Source: Paraktedonobacter sp036384215 (GTDB taxonomy: Bacteria; Chloroflexota; Ktedonobacteria; Ktedonobacterales; Ktedonobacteraceae). From it: 6,660 nucleotides of DNA. Location of the stretch: NCBI GenBank assembly GCA_036384215.1, contig DASVMX010000149.1, positions 1 to 6,660 of the forward strand, written 5' to 3'. The notes under the pieces are model-generated. The model was given only the letters and a program-made list of their open reading frames with translations. It was not told the origin of the DNA and did no database searches. Made by a program: the position numbers and the translations under genes. Shown here one piece after another: positions 1-6,620 of this stretch; the first letter of the stretch is position 1; each line of letters begins with the position of its first letter.

Positions 1-2
1 TG

Positions 3-1826
3 GGCGCGGTCCCATTAGCATGGCACACCTTCCAACAATTTCGACACAAAGAGTTTGGCGTCGATGTCATCGCCATCCTGGCCATCGGGGGATCGGCCCT
101 GCTGGGCCAATATCTCGCAGGAGCTCTGATCGTATTAATGCTTTCGGGAGGTGAGGCTCTGGAGGCCTACGCGGTTCGACGTGCGCGTTCTTCTTTATCT
201 GCTCTGGCTGAACGCGCGCCGCGGACCGCCCATATCTGGCGCGGTGACGAACTGGTCAGCATTCCGGCAGAACAGATTAATAGAGGGATGATCATCGTTG
301 TGAAACCTGGTGAACTGGTCCCTGTTGATGGGGTCGTCGCCTCTGGTTCGTCCAACATGAGCGAAGCTGATCTGACTGGAGAGCCTGTACCTGTACGCAA
401 AACAACCGGCATGCTTGTCCTCTCAGGGAGCGTCAACCTGGATGGAGGAGTAGAGATTCGCGCCAACAAACGCAGCGCGGAGAGTCAATACGCGCAGATT
501 GTGCGCCTAGTGGAAGAAGCACAGAGCCAGAAAGCTCCCATCCATCGTCTGGCCGATCGCTACAGTGTCGGGTTTACCATCATTGCCGTAGCCCTGGCTG
601 GCCTGGCCTGGATGCTCTCAAGAGATCCCGTCTACGCGCTGGCAGTCATGGTCGTGGCAACTCCTTGTCCGCTGATCCTGGCCACCCCGATTGCGATTAT
701 GTCAGGCATTGACCTGGCAGCTCGTAATGGAATTATCGCGAAAAGTGGCGCGTCCATCGAACAATTAGGGGAAGTGGATGTCGCGGTCTTCGACAAAACA
801 GGGACACTGACATTAGGAAGTCCGAAAGTCACGACCATGGTTCTCGCAGAAGCAGCTGAGCCGGGAGGGGCAATGGAAACGAGCGCGCTTGAGGCAACAG
901 ACCATCTGTGTGCCTCCGGGACTATCGGCACTCTCCTCTGCCTGGCAGCTTCTGTCGAACAACTTTCCACTCATATCCTGGCGCGTGCCGTCCTGGAAGC
1001 CGCACAGCAGTGCAACTGCCCACTGCGCAGCGCCAACGATTTTGAAGAAGTTTTTGGGAAAGGCGTGCGAGGGCGAGTACCCATCTTGCCTGAGGATCGA
1101 CACGCAGCGTCGCTTCCCTCCAGGGACACGGTAGAGGTAGCCGTAGGAAATCGAACCTTCATGAAACAGCTTGCTATTCTACTACCAGATGCATTGCTGG
1201 CTGAACGTGAACGCCGCAGGGAGACAGGACAAATTTGTAGCTTTCTCGCAGTGGACCGGCAGGTCAAAGGCCTGCTGGTACTGGAAGATGTTCCACGCCC
1301 GGAACTGGCTCAACTCTCAGCCAGATTACGCGAGACAGGCATCAAGCAAACAATCCTGTTAACAGGAGATAGCGAGATCGTTGCCCAACAGATTGGCAAG
1401 CTTGCTCTGGTGGATCAAGTCATCGCACGCTGCTTACCCGAAGATAAAGTGCAAACAGTAAAGAAACTGGAACAACAAGGCCATCGCGTACTCATGGTCG
1501 GTGACGGAATCAATGACGCCCCCGCGCTGGCCACCGCAACCGTTGGGATGGCCCTGGGAACGCAAGGCTTAACCGCAGCGGCAGCGGCCGCCGACACGGT
1601 GCTGCTCTCCACTGATATCCTGCACGTACCAAGAGCAGTGCGCCTGGGCCGGCATGTCATGCGTGTGGCAGTACAGGGAATCTGGGTCGGTATCGGCCTG
1701 AGCATCATCGCAATGCTGTTTGCCGCCTCTGGCCTGATTGCTCCGGCAGCCGGGGCAGTACTGCAAGAAGGCATTGATGTGCTGGTGATCCTCAACGCCT
1801 TGCGCGTGGGAAGAATCGCATTTTGA
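3..1826 (+). CDS. Heavy-metal-translocating P1B-type ATPase, 5'-truncated by the window edge
   Basis: An integral membrane pump that uses ATP to move a metal ion. The frame is open from the first complete codon at nt 3, so 607 residues are visible; the true start, any N-terminal metal-binding domain and the first helices lie off-window. Numbering from nt 3: a transmembrane hairpin at about 20-47, the actuator-domain TGEP motif at 125-128, the transmembrane metal-site motif TPCPL at 220-224, the phosphorylation site DKTGTLT with D264, TGD at 454-456, and the hinge GDGINDAP with D501 and D505. The last helices carry QEGID at 588-592. TPCP in place of CPC or SPC resembles the P1B-5 group, some members of which have been linked to nickel or iron; the substrate here is inferred only weakly. 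The nucleotide-domain HP motif of most P1B pumps reads H324-I325. All catalytic residues are present. The family call is very secure, the metal is not. Confidence 0.95.
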   Translation, partial: GAVPLAWHTFQQFRHKEFGVDVIAILAIGGSALLGQYLAGALIVLMLSGGEALEAYAVRRARSSLSALAERAPRTAHIWRGDELVSIPAEQINRGMIIVVKPGELVPVDGVVASGSSNMSEADLTGEPVPVRKTTGMLVLSGSVNLDGGVEIRANKRSAESQYAQIVRLVEEAQSQKAPIHRLADRYSVGFTIIAVALAGLAWMLSRDPVYALAVMVVATPCPLILATPIAIMSGIDLAARNGIIAKSGASIEQLGEVDVAVFDKTGTLTLGSPKVTTMVLAEAAEPGGAMETSALEATDHLCASGTIGTLLCLAASVEQLSTHILARAVLEAAQQCNCPLRSANDFEEVFGKGVRGRVPILPEDRHAASLPSRDTVEVAVGNRTFMKQLAILLPDALLAERERRRETGQICSFLAVDRQVKGLLVLEDVPRPELAQLSARLRETGIKQTILLTGDSEIVAQQIGKLALVDQVIARCLPEDKVQTVKKLEQQGHRVLMVGDGINDAPALATATVGMALGTQGLTAAAAAADTVLLSTDILHVPRAVRLGRHVMRVAVQGIWVGIGLSIIAMLFAASGLIAPAAGAVLQEGIDVLVILNALRVGRIAF

Positions 1827-1878
1827 GCAAGCCCACTTCGGCATCCCTCAGGCAATTTGCCGGAGCAAGATGATTACC

Positions 1879-1901
1879 AGGAAGCATTTCCTCGCTTTTT
1901 T
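1879..1901 (+). terminator. Weak Rho-independent-terminator-like element after the ATPase gene
   Basis: A 5-bp stem (aggaa / ttcct, arms 1879-1883 and 1888-1892, loop gcat) is followed after three bases by a run of six T at 1896-1901. It lies about 50 nt after the ATPase stop codon. The stem is short and AT-rich, so termination is only a possibility. Confidence 0.25.
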
Positions 1902-1928
1902 CGCGAAAGGTCGAATAAGACGTATACT
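1899..1928 (+). promoter_or_regulatory. Possible promoter for the DoxX-family gene, with a small palindrome
   Basis: TATACT at 1923-1928 matches five of six bases of a sigma70-type -10 box and lies about 57 nt before the likely DoxX start. The corresponding -35 position (1900-1905, ttcgcg, 17-bp spacing) is poor. It overlaps a perfect 10-bp palindrome, tttcgcgaaa, at 1899-1908. This could be an operator for a regulated weak -35, or chance. There is no direct evidence of a transcription start. Confidence 0.3.
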
Positions 1929-1984
1929 AAAGAGAGGATTGAACGGAAAAGGTTTCTTCTTAAAAAAAAGAGTGGAGAGGTGTG

Positions 1985-2571
1985 ATGAAGTTAACACTGG
2001 TATTCCCTTCGATAGGATCTGAGTGCAGATCCTATCGATCACGTAGACGATCATTTTTACTCGCTGCATTGCGTATGGCTTTCGGAGGGGTATGGGCTGT
2101 GGCTGCCTGGTTAAAATGGCAACCTGCGTTTCAAAATACGTTCCTCGATCAACTCACCCGCGCAAAAGAAAGGCAACCCGCAGCCATTCAAGCCTGGATT
2201 ACCTGGTGGGCAAACCTGGTCAGTTTCAATCCCTCCTCATTGCTCGCCTGGAAGCCGCCACAGAAACAGCCCTGGCAGTATGCCTGCTTCTGGGTCTGTT
2301 CAGCAATCTGATCTCTGTCATTGGCATCCTTCTGGCCTTGGGAATCTGGAGTATCCCGGAAGGTTTTGGCGGACCATATCAACCCGGACAAAGTACCGAT
2401 ATTGGCACAGCCCTGCCCTATGCTCTTCTCTTTGGCATGCTTCTGGTTACCTCCGCAGGTCGATCCTATAGCCTCGATCAATGGCTTACGCCGCAGCCTG
2501 GCTCTCTCAGCTTTCTTGCTTCTGGTCACCTGAGATCTTCTACCTCCGAGGAGGAAGAACCGGCATTTTGA
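1985..2571 (+). pseudogene. DoxX-family membrane protein, reading frame broken by one -1 shift
   Basis: A small four-helix membrane protein of the DoxX/DoxD superfamily, some members of which are the membrane part of thiosulfate:quinone oxidoreductase; the role here is unknown. Start ATG 1985 was chosen because GGAG at 1974-1977 lies 7 nt upstream (GTG at 1982 is also in frame). The frame beginning at 1985 gives a basic N-terminus, a first helix and the WITWWANLVSFNPS segment, then runs into implausible sequence and stops at 2309-2311. The -1 frame, open before this point, then gives LIARLEAATETALAVCLLLG and two more helices, ending at 2571. Switching frame at about 2236 yields one coherent protein of about 195 residues: basic N-terminus, helix about 20-41, ETA-containing helix, third helix, periplasmic-type GGPYQPGQ loop, fourth helix and a Glu-rich tail. 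No classical slippery heptamer is visible. It is either a real recent mutation or a one-base sequence error; in the latter case the gene is intact. Confidence 0.8.
2009..2038. repeat. Perfect 13-bp inverted repeat in the first codons of the DoxX-family gene
   Basis: Arms 2009-2021 (tcgataggatctg) and 2026-2038 (cagatcctatcga) are exact reverse complements around the 4-base loop agtg. It begins about 24 nt after the proposed ATG, so it falls in codons 9-18. It would form a stable hairpin in mRNA or a DNA palindrome for a dimeric regulator. No T-run follows directly, so it is not a typical terminator; a short T-run occurs at 2054-2058. Confidence 0.75.
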
Positions 2572-2581
2572 ATGGTTCTCC

Positions 2582-3166
2582 CTACACGAAGTGATGCCGG
2601 TGAAAAAGGGCTTTGTGTATTCCTCGCTGTGCCCATGCACCCAGAAACAGAAGCAGAGGAAAGATCAGGTAAAAGATGGTATTGAGAAAAAAGGCGATGT
2701 GGAAAAGGACTTGCCAGAAAGTGGAGATGTGCCACGGAAACAGCATCCAGACGAACCCGCTCTCCAGCAAAAGCGCGCTGAGAAATTGGAGGGTGAGCTT
2801 CCCCTGAACTGCCTGATGCCACAGAGCGGCCCCAGTGAGCGTCTTTATGAGTCTGCCAGGGGCGATCTGACGCGCAAGAAGCTGATCCGCCTTCTTTGCG
2901 AGATACACCAGGAGAGGAAATGCCACCCAACAACAGCCCGTAAAAACGGAAAAAACGGTCAGAGAAGCCGTAAACCATCCAGGCAAAGCAATCAATGCGC
3001 CGAGGCGAAAGAGGACAACACCAGATGAGATCGCCCAAAAGACCAGACCCAGGCCAAATGCTCGTGAAAAGAGGCACAATTCAGAGGCGTTCCGCACTGC
3101 ACCAACGTTGAAAACCACGAAAAAGAGCGCGCGTCCAAAGGATCGTGCTTGTTTAGGGTCTTGCAT
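2582..3166 (-). CDS. Unrecognised multi-pass membrane protein, 194 residues
   Basis: I do not recognise the family. The start ATG (3164-3166 on the complement) is well supported: AGGAGGT (complement of 3173-3179) lies 6 nt upstream. The protein starts with a short basic segment and then has about four hydrophobic stretches likely to span the membrane, at roughly 34-54, 65-90, 126-144 and 152-178. Between the second and third is a polar, probably cytoplasmic loop (KKADQLLARQIAPGRLIK, 91-108). The tail is basic and His-rich (HKALFHRHHFV). Two adjacent Cys (78-79) sit in the second helix; no catalytic motif is apparent. The gene converges on the DoxX-family gene with a 10-bp gap and follows hppA on the same strand after 119 nt, so cotranscription with hppA is possible. 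The other frames over this stretch give no membrane-like or family-like protein, which favours this one. Confidence 0.75.
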   Translation of the reverse strand: MQDPKQARSFGRALFFVVFNVGAVRNASELCLFSRAFGLGLVFWAISSGVVLFRLGALIALPGWFTASLTVFSVFTGCCWVAFPLLVYLAKKADQLLARQIAPGRLIKTLTGAALWHQAVQGKLTLQFLSALLLESGFVWMLFPWHISTFWQVLFHIAFFLNTIFYLIFPLLLFLGAWAQRGIHKALFHRHHFV

Positions 3167-3269
3167 GATACCACCTCCTCGCTGCTCCGATACCTACGAA
3201 GCAGCCTTCCTGCAGAATGCAAAGCGAGTGAGAGGATAACTGACATGCGGTCCGAATTCTGGACTGCAT
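3153..3269 (-). CDS. Possible 38-codon leader ORF between hppA and the membrane-protein gene
   Basis: On the complement, AGGAGG (3276-3281) stands 6 nt before an ATG (3267-3269), opening a 38-codon frame (MQSRIRTACQLSS...) that ends with TAA at 3153-3155. It overlaps the first 14 nt of the 194-residue membrane-protein gene, and its RRW codons cover that gene's Shine-Dalgarno, an arrangement that allows translational coupling. The ATG and part of the Shine-Dalgarno lie inside the hairpin at 3232-3282, which would hide them. The peptide resembles nothing I know. It may be a chance ORF beside a purine-rich stretch. Confidence 0.22.
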   Translation of the reverse strand: MQSRIRTACQLSSHSLCILQEGCFVGIGAARRWYHARP

Positions 3270-3282
3270 GTCAGTCCTCCTC
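3232..3282. repeat. Strong imperfect inverted repeat (hairpin) just downstream of hppA
   Basis: Arms 3239-3253 and 3261-3275 match as reverse complements at 14 of 15 positions, around the 7-base loop gaattct. After a 2x2 internal loop the stem extends by 5 bp (gagga 3232-3236 with tcctc 3278-3282). In an hppA transcript (complement strand) the one mismatch is A-C; on the + strand it is a G-U wobble. It starts 3 nt beyond the hppA stop codon. Neither side carries a T-run, so it is not a canonical Rho-independent terminator; it may instead protect the hppA 3' end, attenuate readthrough, or control the leader ORF. Confidence 0.65.
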
Positions 3283-3285
3283 TGG

Positions 3286-5529
3286 TTAATGCAGCAGATG
3301 TAAAAACACATAGAGCGGGGCCAGCACCAGGGTGATAGTGCTCAAGAGCTTGATGAGCACGTGGAGCGATGGGCCTGCCGTGTCTTTGAAAGGATCGCCA
3401 ACCGTATCGCCAACCACGCTGGCTTTGTGGGCCTCGCTTGTCTTACCGAGTACGGTTGCGTTGGGGTCAAGCGAATCGACAATCTCGCCTGCCTGGTTGA
3501 CGCGCAGGTAGCCGGCCTCGATGTATTTTTTCGCGTTATCCCAGGCCCCCCCGCCGTTATTCAGGAAGAGCGCCAGGACAATCCCTGCCATCGTACCAAC
3601 CATGAGCAGGCCCGCCGCAGCCTGCGGGCCCAGGATCGTGCCGACAGCAATGGGCGTCAGTACTGCCACCAAGCCTGGTAAGACCATCGCGCGCAGGGCG
3701 CCACGCGTGCTGATATCGACGCAACGCGCGTAATCAGGCTCAACGCGCTCTTCCGTGCTTGCCTGCATCAGCTTGGGATTCTCGCGGAACTGGCGCCGGG
3801 CCACGGTGCCAACCGCGCGAATGGCCAGCGAGCTGAAGAAGAAGATCAACGTCAGACCTATCAACGCCGCAATAAACACGCCAATATCCGCCAGGTCCAC
3901 GTGATACACCGCCGCGTTTTTCTCGTACGAGTAGAGCACATCCAGGTAGGCGCTGAACAGCAGGAACGCGGCCAGCGCGGCTGATCCGATGCCATAGCCT
4001 TTGGTCAGCGCTTTGGTGGTATTGCCCACACTATCAAGCGCGTCCGTGATCTCGCGGGCGGCCTCACTCTGCCCACCCATTTCAGTGATGCCCCCGGCGT
4101 TATCGGTGATCGGGCCAAAGGTATCCATCGAGAGGATATACGCGCAGCTCATGAGCATGCCCATGGTTGCCACCGCTGTCCCAAAGATGCCACCTACGCT
4201 CGGCGCTCCAGCGACCATGTGCGCCAGCGGCAGGGAGACCTGGCTGCCCAGGAAGAATGAAAGGCCCAGCGCCGCGCAGATGGTCAAGACTGGCAGGGCC
4301 ACGCACTCAAAGCCCAGCGCGATACCCGTGATAATCGTCGTCGCCGGGCCGGTGAGCGTCGAAGCAACGATCTCGCGTACCGGACGCCGGGTACCGCTGG
4401 TGTAATAGCGGGTCAGGTAGACAAAGGCCACACTCAACACAATGCCCACACTCCCGGCCAGGCCAAACCAGACCCAGGGAGGTATGCCATAGTTTCCCGC
4501 AATTGCCTTGCCGCCCAGCAACAAGAAACTGCCCACAAAGACGCCCACGATCGAAAGGCTACAGGTGATCCAGTAGCCGATCGTCAGATGCTTCATCGCA
4601 ATTTCCCCCGGATCACGTCCGGCAGCTTTGTTCGGTTCCACCACAACCGAGGGGCGCACATACAGCAGGCCAACCATTGATGCTAGCAGACCAAACGCGC
4701 GTACAACCAGCGGGAAGATGATCCAGTTGGGATTCTGCGTGGCCGTCGCCAGCACCACCCCAAGGATCATTGCGCCAATATTCTCGGCAGCAGTAGATTC
4801 GAAGAGATCGGCGCCACGGCCTGCGCAGTCGCCTACATTATCACCCACAAGATCGGCGATCACCGCGGGGTTTCGCGGGTCGTCTTCAGGAATACCTGCT
4901 TCGACCTTGCCCACCAGATCGGCACCCACGTCTGCGGCCTTGGTGTAAATGCCCCCGCCAAGCTGGGCAAAGAGCGCGACAAAGCTGGCCCCAAAGCCAA
5001 AGCCCACAATCAACGAAGGGACGTTCTCCAGGCTCGTGCCCTGGCTATACGCCAGGAAGAGGAAAGAGACGCCCAGCAAGGAAAGCGCGACAACCAGGAA
5101 GCCGGAGGCCGCGCCCCCGCGCAGCGCGACCATTAATGCCTCGCCCAGGCTGCGGGTGGCCGCGCTGGCCGTGCGACTATTCGCCTTGACCGCGATCAGC
5201 ATACCCGCGTATCCAGACACACCAGAGCAGATAGCTCCGATCAAAAGAGCCAGGGCGGTGTGCCAGGCCAGGCTCAACCTGGTGGCCTCGCTGCCCTGGC
5301 TGAGCAGGTACAGAACGCCGCAAACAAGGATGGCGGCAAATACAGCGAGAACCGCAATCGTGCGATACTGACGGCTCAGAAAAGCCTGCGCCCCTTTGAA
5401 AATGGCATCGGCCACCCTCTGCATCGCCGGTGTACCGGTATCTTTGCGCAAAACGGAGATGGCCAGGTAGGTTGCGAACAAAACCGCGAAGACGCCCACA
5501 CCAATGGGTATCCACATATAATCGCTCAT
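3286..5529 (-). CDS. hppA: Membrane-bound proton-translocating pyrophosphatase, K+-independent type
   Basis: Hydrolyses PPi to two phosphates in the cytoplasm and couples this to proton export across the membrane. The gene is complete at 747 residues, normal for the family, with many hydrophobic helices along its length. Numbering from ATG 5529: the PPi-binding motif DVGADLVGKVE at 200-210, DNVGD at 230-234 followed by D241, GNTTKALTKGY with K506 and T509, GGAWDNAKK with D664, and KASVVGDTVGDPFKDTAGPS with D708, D712 and D716. In this family Lys and Thr at the GNTTKxxTK positions mark the K+-independent proton pumps; K+-dependent enzymes, including the Na+ pumps, have Ala and usually Gly there. 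Start choice: AAGGAGG (complement of 5539-5545) is 9 nt from ATG 5529 and only 3 nt from the in-frame ATG 5535, which would add Met-Phe. The frame is open to 5655 but that extension does not look like the family. It is divergent from adk. Function is very secure. Confidence 0.97.
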   Translation of the reverse strand: MSDYMWIPIGVGVFAVLFATYLAISVLRKDTGTPAMQRVADAIFKGAQAFLSRQYRTIAVLAVFAAILVCGVLYLLSQGSEATRLSLAWHTALALLIGAICSGVSGYAGMLIAVKANSRTASAATRSLGEALMVALRGGAASGFLVVALSLLGVSFLFLAYSQGTSLENVPSLIVGFGFGASFVALFAQLGGGIYTKAADVGADLVGKVEAGIPEDDPRNPAVIADLVGDNVGDCAGRGADLFESTAAENIGAMILGVVLATATQNPNWIIFPLVVRAFGLLASMVGLLYVRPSVVVEPNKAAGRDPGEIAMKHLTIGYWITCSLSIVGVFVGSFLLLGGKAIAGNYGIPPWVWFGLAGSVGIVLSVAFVYLTRYYTSGTRRPVREIVASTLTGPATTIITGIALGFECVALPVLTICAALGLSFFLGSQVSLPLAHMVAGAPSVGGIFGTAVATMGMLMSCAYILSMDTFGPITDNAGGITEMGGQSEAAREITDALDSVGNTTKALTKGYGIGSAALAAFLLFSAYLDVLYSYEKNAAVYHVDLADIGVFIAALIGLTLIFFFSSLAIRAVGTVARRQFRENPKLMQASTEERVEPDYARCVDISTRGALRAMVLPGLVAVLTPIAVGTILGPQAAAGLLMVGTMAGIVLALFLNNGGGAWDNAKKYIEAGYLRVNQAGEIVDSLDPNATVLGKTSEAHKASVVGDTVGDPFKDTAGPSLHVLIKLLSTITLVLAPLYVFLHLLH

Positions 5530-5921
5530 AAACATGCGCCTCCTTCGAGAACGCGAGAAGATAAAGCGAGGGTCAGCATCGACCGGCCACGATATCATGC
5601 TCAGTGTTGTCGAACTGCTGATGATCCCTGAAGAAAAACTGTATATGCGCGTCATTGCGCCAGACAGAAGCTCTTTCCTCAGATTTTTTCAACATCTTTC
5701 TTTCATATGTAGTATCGAATACCAGTCTTACAGGCATATCACAGCAGCGAACGAAAAGATCACAAACGGCTCACATTTTCGGCGCTGGCTGGCGCGCGTT
5801 GGGAAAAAACTGTGTGCCATCTGTGAAACTGACAGGCCATTTTGTGAAGCGTGTGTGAGGCGGATCAGCTATGCTCAGGCCAGGCGACAGAAACTTATCG
5901 AGAGCAAAAGAAAGGATCATT
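5530..5921. other. Divergent intergenic region between hppA and adk (392 bp)
   Basis: This stretch should hold the promoters of both genes. The hppA Shine-Dalgarno (AAGGAGG on the complement of 5539-5545) is at the left end and the adk one (AAGGA 5912-5916) at the right end. An AT-richer centre at about 5684-5720 contains TTTTCA (5686-5691) and TAGTAT (5710-5715) with 18-bp spacing, a weak sigma70-like pair facing adk; I would not call it a promoter with confidence. No strong inverted repeat, riboswitch-like structure or RNA gene is visible. Open frames cross the region but look non-coding, apart from the Cys-pair peptide noted separately. Confidence 0.6.
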
Positions 5922-6620
5922 ATGAACATTATCCTGCTCGGCGCCCAGGCATCGGGCAAAGGGACACAGGCAGAGCTGCTCACGCGGGCCTTTGGCCTCC
6001 CACATATCTCCAGCGGCGACCTCTTTCGCGAAGAGATTGCCCGGCATACCATCCTGGGATATAAGATGCAGGGGTATATCGAACGCGGAGCGCTGGTCCC
6101 CGATACCTTGACCGTGGCGATTGTCTTGCGGCGTCTCCAGAAGCCTGATTGCCAGCACAGCGCTCTGCTGGATGGCTTCCCGCGTACACACGCACAGGCC
6201 AGAGCCCTCGATCAAGGCATAGCCGCCCGTGGAAAACAGATCGACGCGGTCGTTTCACTGGAAGTGACGCAGGCAGAGTTGCTGCGACGAATCGCAGGGC
6301 GCTTTCTCTGCCAGGCACACCAGCACATCTATAACATCCACTCCAGTCCACCAAAGGTTCCAGGCATCTGTGACCTGGACGGCAGCAAACTCTCTCAGCG
6401 GGCAGATGATCAGGGCGAAGCAGCCCAGCAGCGCCTGAACATCTTTTTTACGCAAACAGTCCGTTTGCTCGACTATTATGGAGCCCAGGGCAAAGTAATC
6501 AAGGTCAATGGCGAGCAAGCGGTTGAAAAGGTCCATCAGGCGATTGCGAGCGGCCTAAGCAAACTGGTGACTGGCCAGAAAACAGTTCACGCTCTGATAA
6601 CAGTTGGGAGTACAAATTAA
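5922..6620 (+). CDS. adk: Adenylate kinase, long form with probable zinc-binding LID
   Basis: Catalyses AMP + ATP = 2 ADP in the cytoplasm. The gene is complete at 232 residues. From ATG 5922: P-loop GAQASGKGT at 7-15 (the usual Pro-Gly are replaced), AMP-site SSGDLFR with D33 and R36, DGFPRT with D84 and R88, and LID domain about 126-165 with arginines R127, R160 and R171 kept. The LID has C130-x2-H133-x16-C150-x2-D153, the same positions as the Cys-Cys-Cys-Asp zinc site of Bacillus subtilis Adk with His for the second Cys, so zinc binding is likely but inferred. About 15-20 extra residues follow the usual C-terminus. Start: AAGGA at 5912-5916 with 5-nt spacing; the protein then begins MNIILLG, as family members do. 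The frame is open to an ATG at 5871, but those 17 residues fit no known extension. It is divergent from hppA, whose PPi substrate arises with AMP in the same reactions. Confidence 0.96.
   Translation: MNIILLGAQASGKGTQAELLTRAFGLPHISSGDLFREEIARHTILGYKMQGYIERGALVPDTLTVAIVLRRLQKPDCQHSALLDGFPRTHAQARALDQGIAARGKQIDAVVSLEVTQAELLRRIAGRFLCQAHQHIYNIHSSPPKVPGICDLDGSKLSQRADDQGEAAQQRLNIFFTQTVRLLDYYGAQGKVIKVNGEQAVEKVHQAIASGLSKLVTGQKTVHALITVGSTN

Noticed and set aside
1845..1856. Short palindrome ggcaa-t-ttgcc after the ATPase gene
   Set aside because: The arms are only 5 bp with a one-base centre, too short to separate from chance.
2227..2242. Programmed -1 frameshifting in the DoxX-family gene
   Set aside because: No X-XXY-YYZ slippery heptamer at the crossing and no convincing downstream stimulatory hairpin or pseudoknot was found by eye.
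2188..3077. Open frames on either strand overlapping the DoxX-family and 194-residue genes (2188-2640 -, 2591-3028 +, 2526-3077 -)
   Set aside because: Their translations lack membrane segments or family motifs and they have no good ribosome-binding site; the chosen frames have both.
3232..3282. Canonical Rho-independent terminator for hppA
   Set aside because: The stem is strong but no T-run follows it on either strand.
4001..4405. Long open frames opposite hppA (also 4628-4948, 4949-5371 and 5260-5631)
   Set aside because: They are antisense to a strongly conserved gene and have low-complexity, Pro/Ala/Thr/Arg-rich translations typical of shadow frames in GC-rich DNA.
5530..5655. Longer N-terminus for HppA starting at 5655
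   Set aside because: The 42 extra residues do not resemble the family, whereas a strong Shine-Dalgarno (complement of 5539-5545) points to ATG 5529 or 5535.
5871..5921. Earlier in-frame ATG for Adk
   Set aside because: Adenylate kinases start with a short strand leading into the P-loop, as MNIILLG does; the Shine-Dalgarno at 5912-5916 fits ATG 5922.
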